Assembly (NCBI GenBank): GCA_018402015.1
Contig: JAGYJL010000010.1
Location: 1 to 56,247 of the forward strand
Origin: Flavobacteriales bacterium
Lineage (GTDB): Bacteria; Bacteroidota; Bacteroidia; UBA10329
Length of the DNA: 56,247 bases
Direction of reading: 5' to 3'
Part shown: positions 55,560-56,247 of the stretch, piece by piece
Numbering within the stretch: position 1 is the first letter of the stretch
How the letters are laid out: each line of letters starts with the position of its first letter
Made by a program: the position numbers and the translations under genes
The notes under the pieces: model-generated
The model's database searches: none
Seen by the model: the letters and a program-made list of their open reading frames with translations, nothing else
What the model was told of the DNA's origin: nothing

Positions 55560-56126
55560 TTAACTGCAAACCCAATTCTCAATGATTTTCAATCCTTCGG
55601 GGGTCAAAAGACTTTCAGGATGGAATTGAACCCCGCAGACATCAAACTCTTTGTGACGGATTGCCATTATCTGGCTATCATCATCGTTAGCAGTTACCAT
55701 TAATTGGAATGGAACAGTTTCCCTATCGATCACCCAAGAGTGGTAACGACCAGTATCTATTCTATTGGGTAATCCAGAGAAAAGAGATTCGTTTCTATCA
55801 ATTATATTGACAGGAATCGAAACTCCGTGGTGTACCTGATTCAAGTTTTTGAGTTTGCCGCCAAATGCTTCGCCAATTGCCTGATGACCAAGACATACAC
55901 CGAGTATCTTTTTGGTAGATGAGTAGCGTTTGATGAGTTCAGGCATGATGCCTGCATCTTTTGGCAAACCGGGGCCTGGAGAAAGCACAATGGCATCGAA
56001 ATCGTCTACGGTGTCCAACAAAATTTCATCGTTGCGCTTTACGGTAAGGTCATCGCAAAACTGCTCCACATAATGGACCAAGTTGTAGGTAAACGAATCG
56101 TAATTGTCGAGAATGAGGATTTTCAT
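55560..56126 (-). CDS. pabA: Aminodeoxychorismate/anthranilate synthase component II (glutaminase)
   Basis: A 188-aa class I glutamine amidotransferase: LDNYDSFTYNLVHY at the N-terminus, LSPGPGLPKDAG, nucleophile Cys78 in GVCLGHQAIGEAFGG and the His/Glu pair in GVQFHPESLLTPEG. It supplies ammonia to PabB or TrpE for folate or tryptophan synthesis; without the partner gene the two cannot be separated. The class IV aminotransferase at 10-11 kb could be the PabC that follows it in folate synthesis. It lies 13 bp upstream of mutA but is functionally unrelated. Confidence 0.93.
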   Translation of the reverse strand: MKILILDNYDSFTYNLVHYVEQFCDDLTVKRNDEILLDTVDDFDAIVLSPGPGLPKDAGIMPELIKRYSSTKKILGVCLGHQAIGEAFGGKLKNLNQVHHGVSIPVNIIDRNESLFSGLPNRIDTGRYHSWVIDRETVPFQLMVTANDDDSQIMAIRHKEFDVCGVQFHPESLLTPEGLKIIENWVCS

Positions 56127-56157
56127 CGGAAGGCAAAACTAATTGCATTTCAAATAG

Positions 56158-56217
56158 ATGCTGAAACAAGTTCAGCATGACTTACTTGTTGCGGTCACCC
56201 TGAACTCGTTTCAGGGT
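56158..56217. repeat. Pair of REP-like hairpins in inverted orientation
   Basis: Hairpin 1 is ATGCTGAA-ACAAG-TTCAGCAT (56158-56178). Hairpin 2 is ACCCTGAA-CTCGT-TTCAGGGT (56197-56217). Read on the opposite strand, hairpin 2 contains CTGAAACGAGTTCAG, nearly identical to CTGAAACAAGTTCAG in hairpin 1, so the same 15-mer core occurs twice head to head with an 18-bp spacer. This is the form of intergenic palindromic (REP-like) elements. There is no gene between here and the window end. Confidence 0.6.
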
Positions 56218-56247
56218 TTATATTAGCAGCAAAATCGAAGAATATGA

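Noticed and set aside
1-56247. tRNA, rRNA, CRISPR arrays, riboswitches, IS elements or prophage
   Set aside because: I looked for T-loop-like GGTTCGAAT motifs, regular direct repeats, transposase or integrase motifs and long structured leaders and saw none that I could support.

Overview
The window looks like chromosomal DNA of a Bacteroidota bacterium, most likely an aquatic member of the Flavobacteriales. Supporting signs are several large secreted proteins ending in type IX secretion (T9SS) type-A sorting domains, TAnnTTTG promoter elements in place of sigma70 boxes, a complete Na+-pumping NQR operon, bTHX next to YqgE, WbqC and DUF5103 proteins, and a methylmalonyl-CoA mutase pair. I found no phage, IS element, CRISPR array, tRNA or rRNA.

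Layout. 1-10 kb: a coiled-coil/TPR repeat protein (cut by the window edge), an FAD oxidoreductase, and two divergent T9SS-type secreted proteases, one trypsin/lysyl-endopeptidase-like and one M43 metalloprotease, followed by bTHX. 9.7-15.8 kb: YqgE facing a minus-strand run of a class IV aminotransferase, rhomboid protease, patatin lipase, small membrane protein and penicillin acylase; the last four are translationally coupled. 16-21 kb: a secreted protein of unknown function, a propeller/SpoIIE sensor phosphatase and a TPR protein. 21-29.6 kb: a secreted peptidylarginine-deiminase-like enzyme, WbqC, an alpha/beta hydrolase, an acyl-CoA carboxylase beta subunit, a sphingomyelinase-like phosphodiesterase, a five-haem cytochrome with a sorting domain and a small secreted protein. 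29.8-33 kb: thrS-infC-rpmI-rplT. 33-40.6 kb: two polytopic membrane proteins, a Kazal-like secreted protein, Fur, a STAS protein, purA, a Cys-rich small membrane protein, apbE, a lipoprotein and an NlpC/P60 hydrolase. 40.7-46.9 kb: nqrABCDEF. 47-56 kb: DUF5103, apaG, an MltF-like transglycosylase, pruA, mutB-mutA and a pabA/trpG glutaminase, ending in two REP-like hairpins.

How the genes work together. NqrA-F is the sodium pump, and ApbE would attach FMN to NqrB and NqrC; the small Cys-rich protein beside purA is a candidate NqrM-type maturation factor. thrS-infC-rpmI-rplT is the classic translation cluster, with infC starting at an AUU codon. The acyl-CoA carboxylase, mutase, proline catabolic and penicillin-acylase genes, together with the secreted proteases, deiminase and SMase, suggest growth on proteins, amino acids and lipids.

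Sequence quality. Four stretches (about 6.74-8.19, 10.3-12.4, 30.15-30.79 and 51.25-52.8 kb) and one G-run at 17.4 kb carry dense single-base frameshifts. They run through the essential thrS and through pruA and mutB, yet the protein family signatures remain readable by hopping frames. I therefore treat these genes as intact genes in poorly polished sequence, not as pseudogenes. By frame-hopping, the 6.5-9.2 kb gene reads as an M43 metalloprotease, and the 10.3-12.4 kb stretch as an aminotransferase, a rhomboid and the patatin C-terminus.
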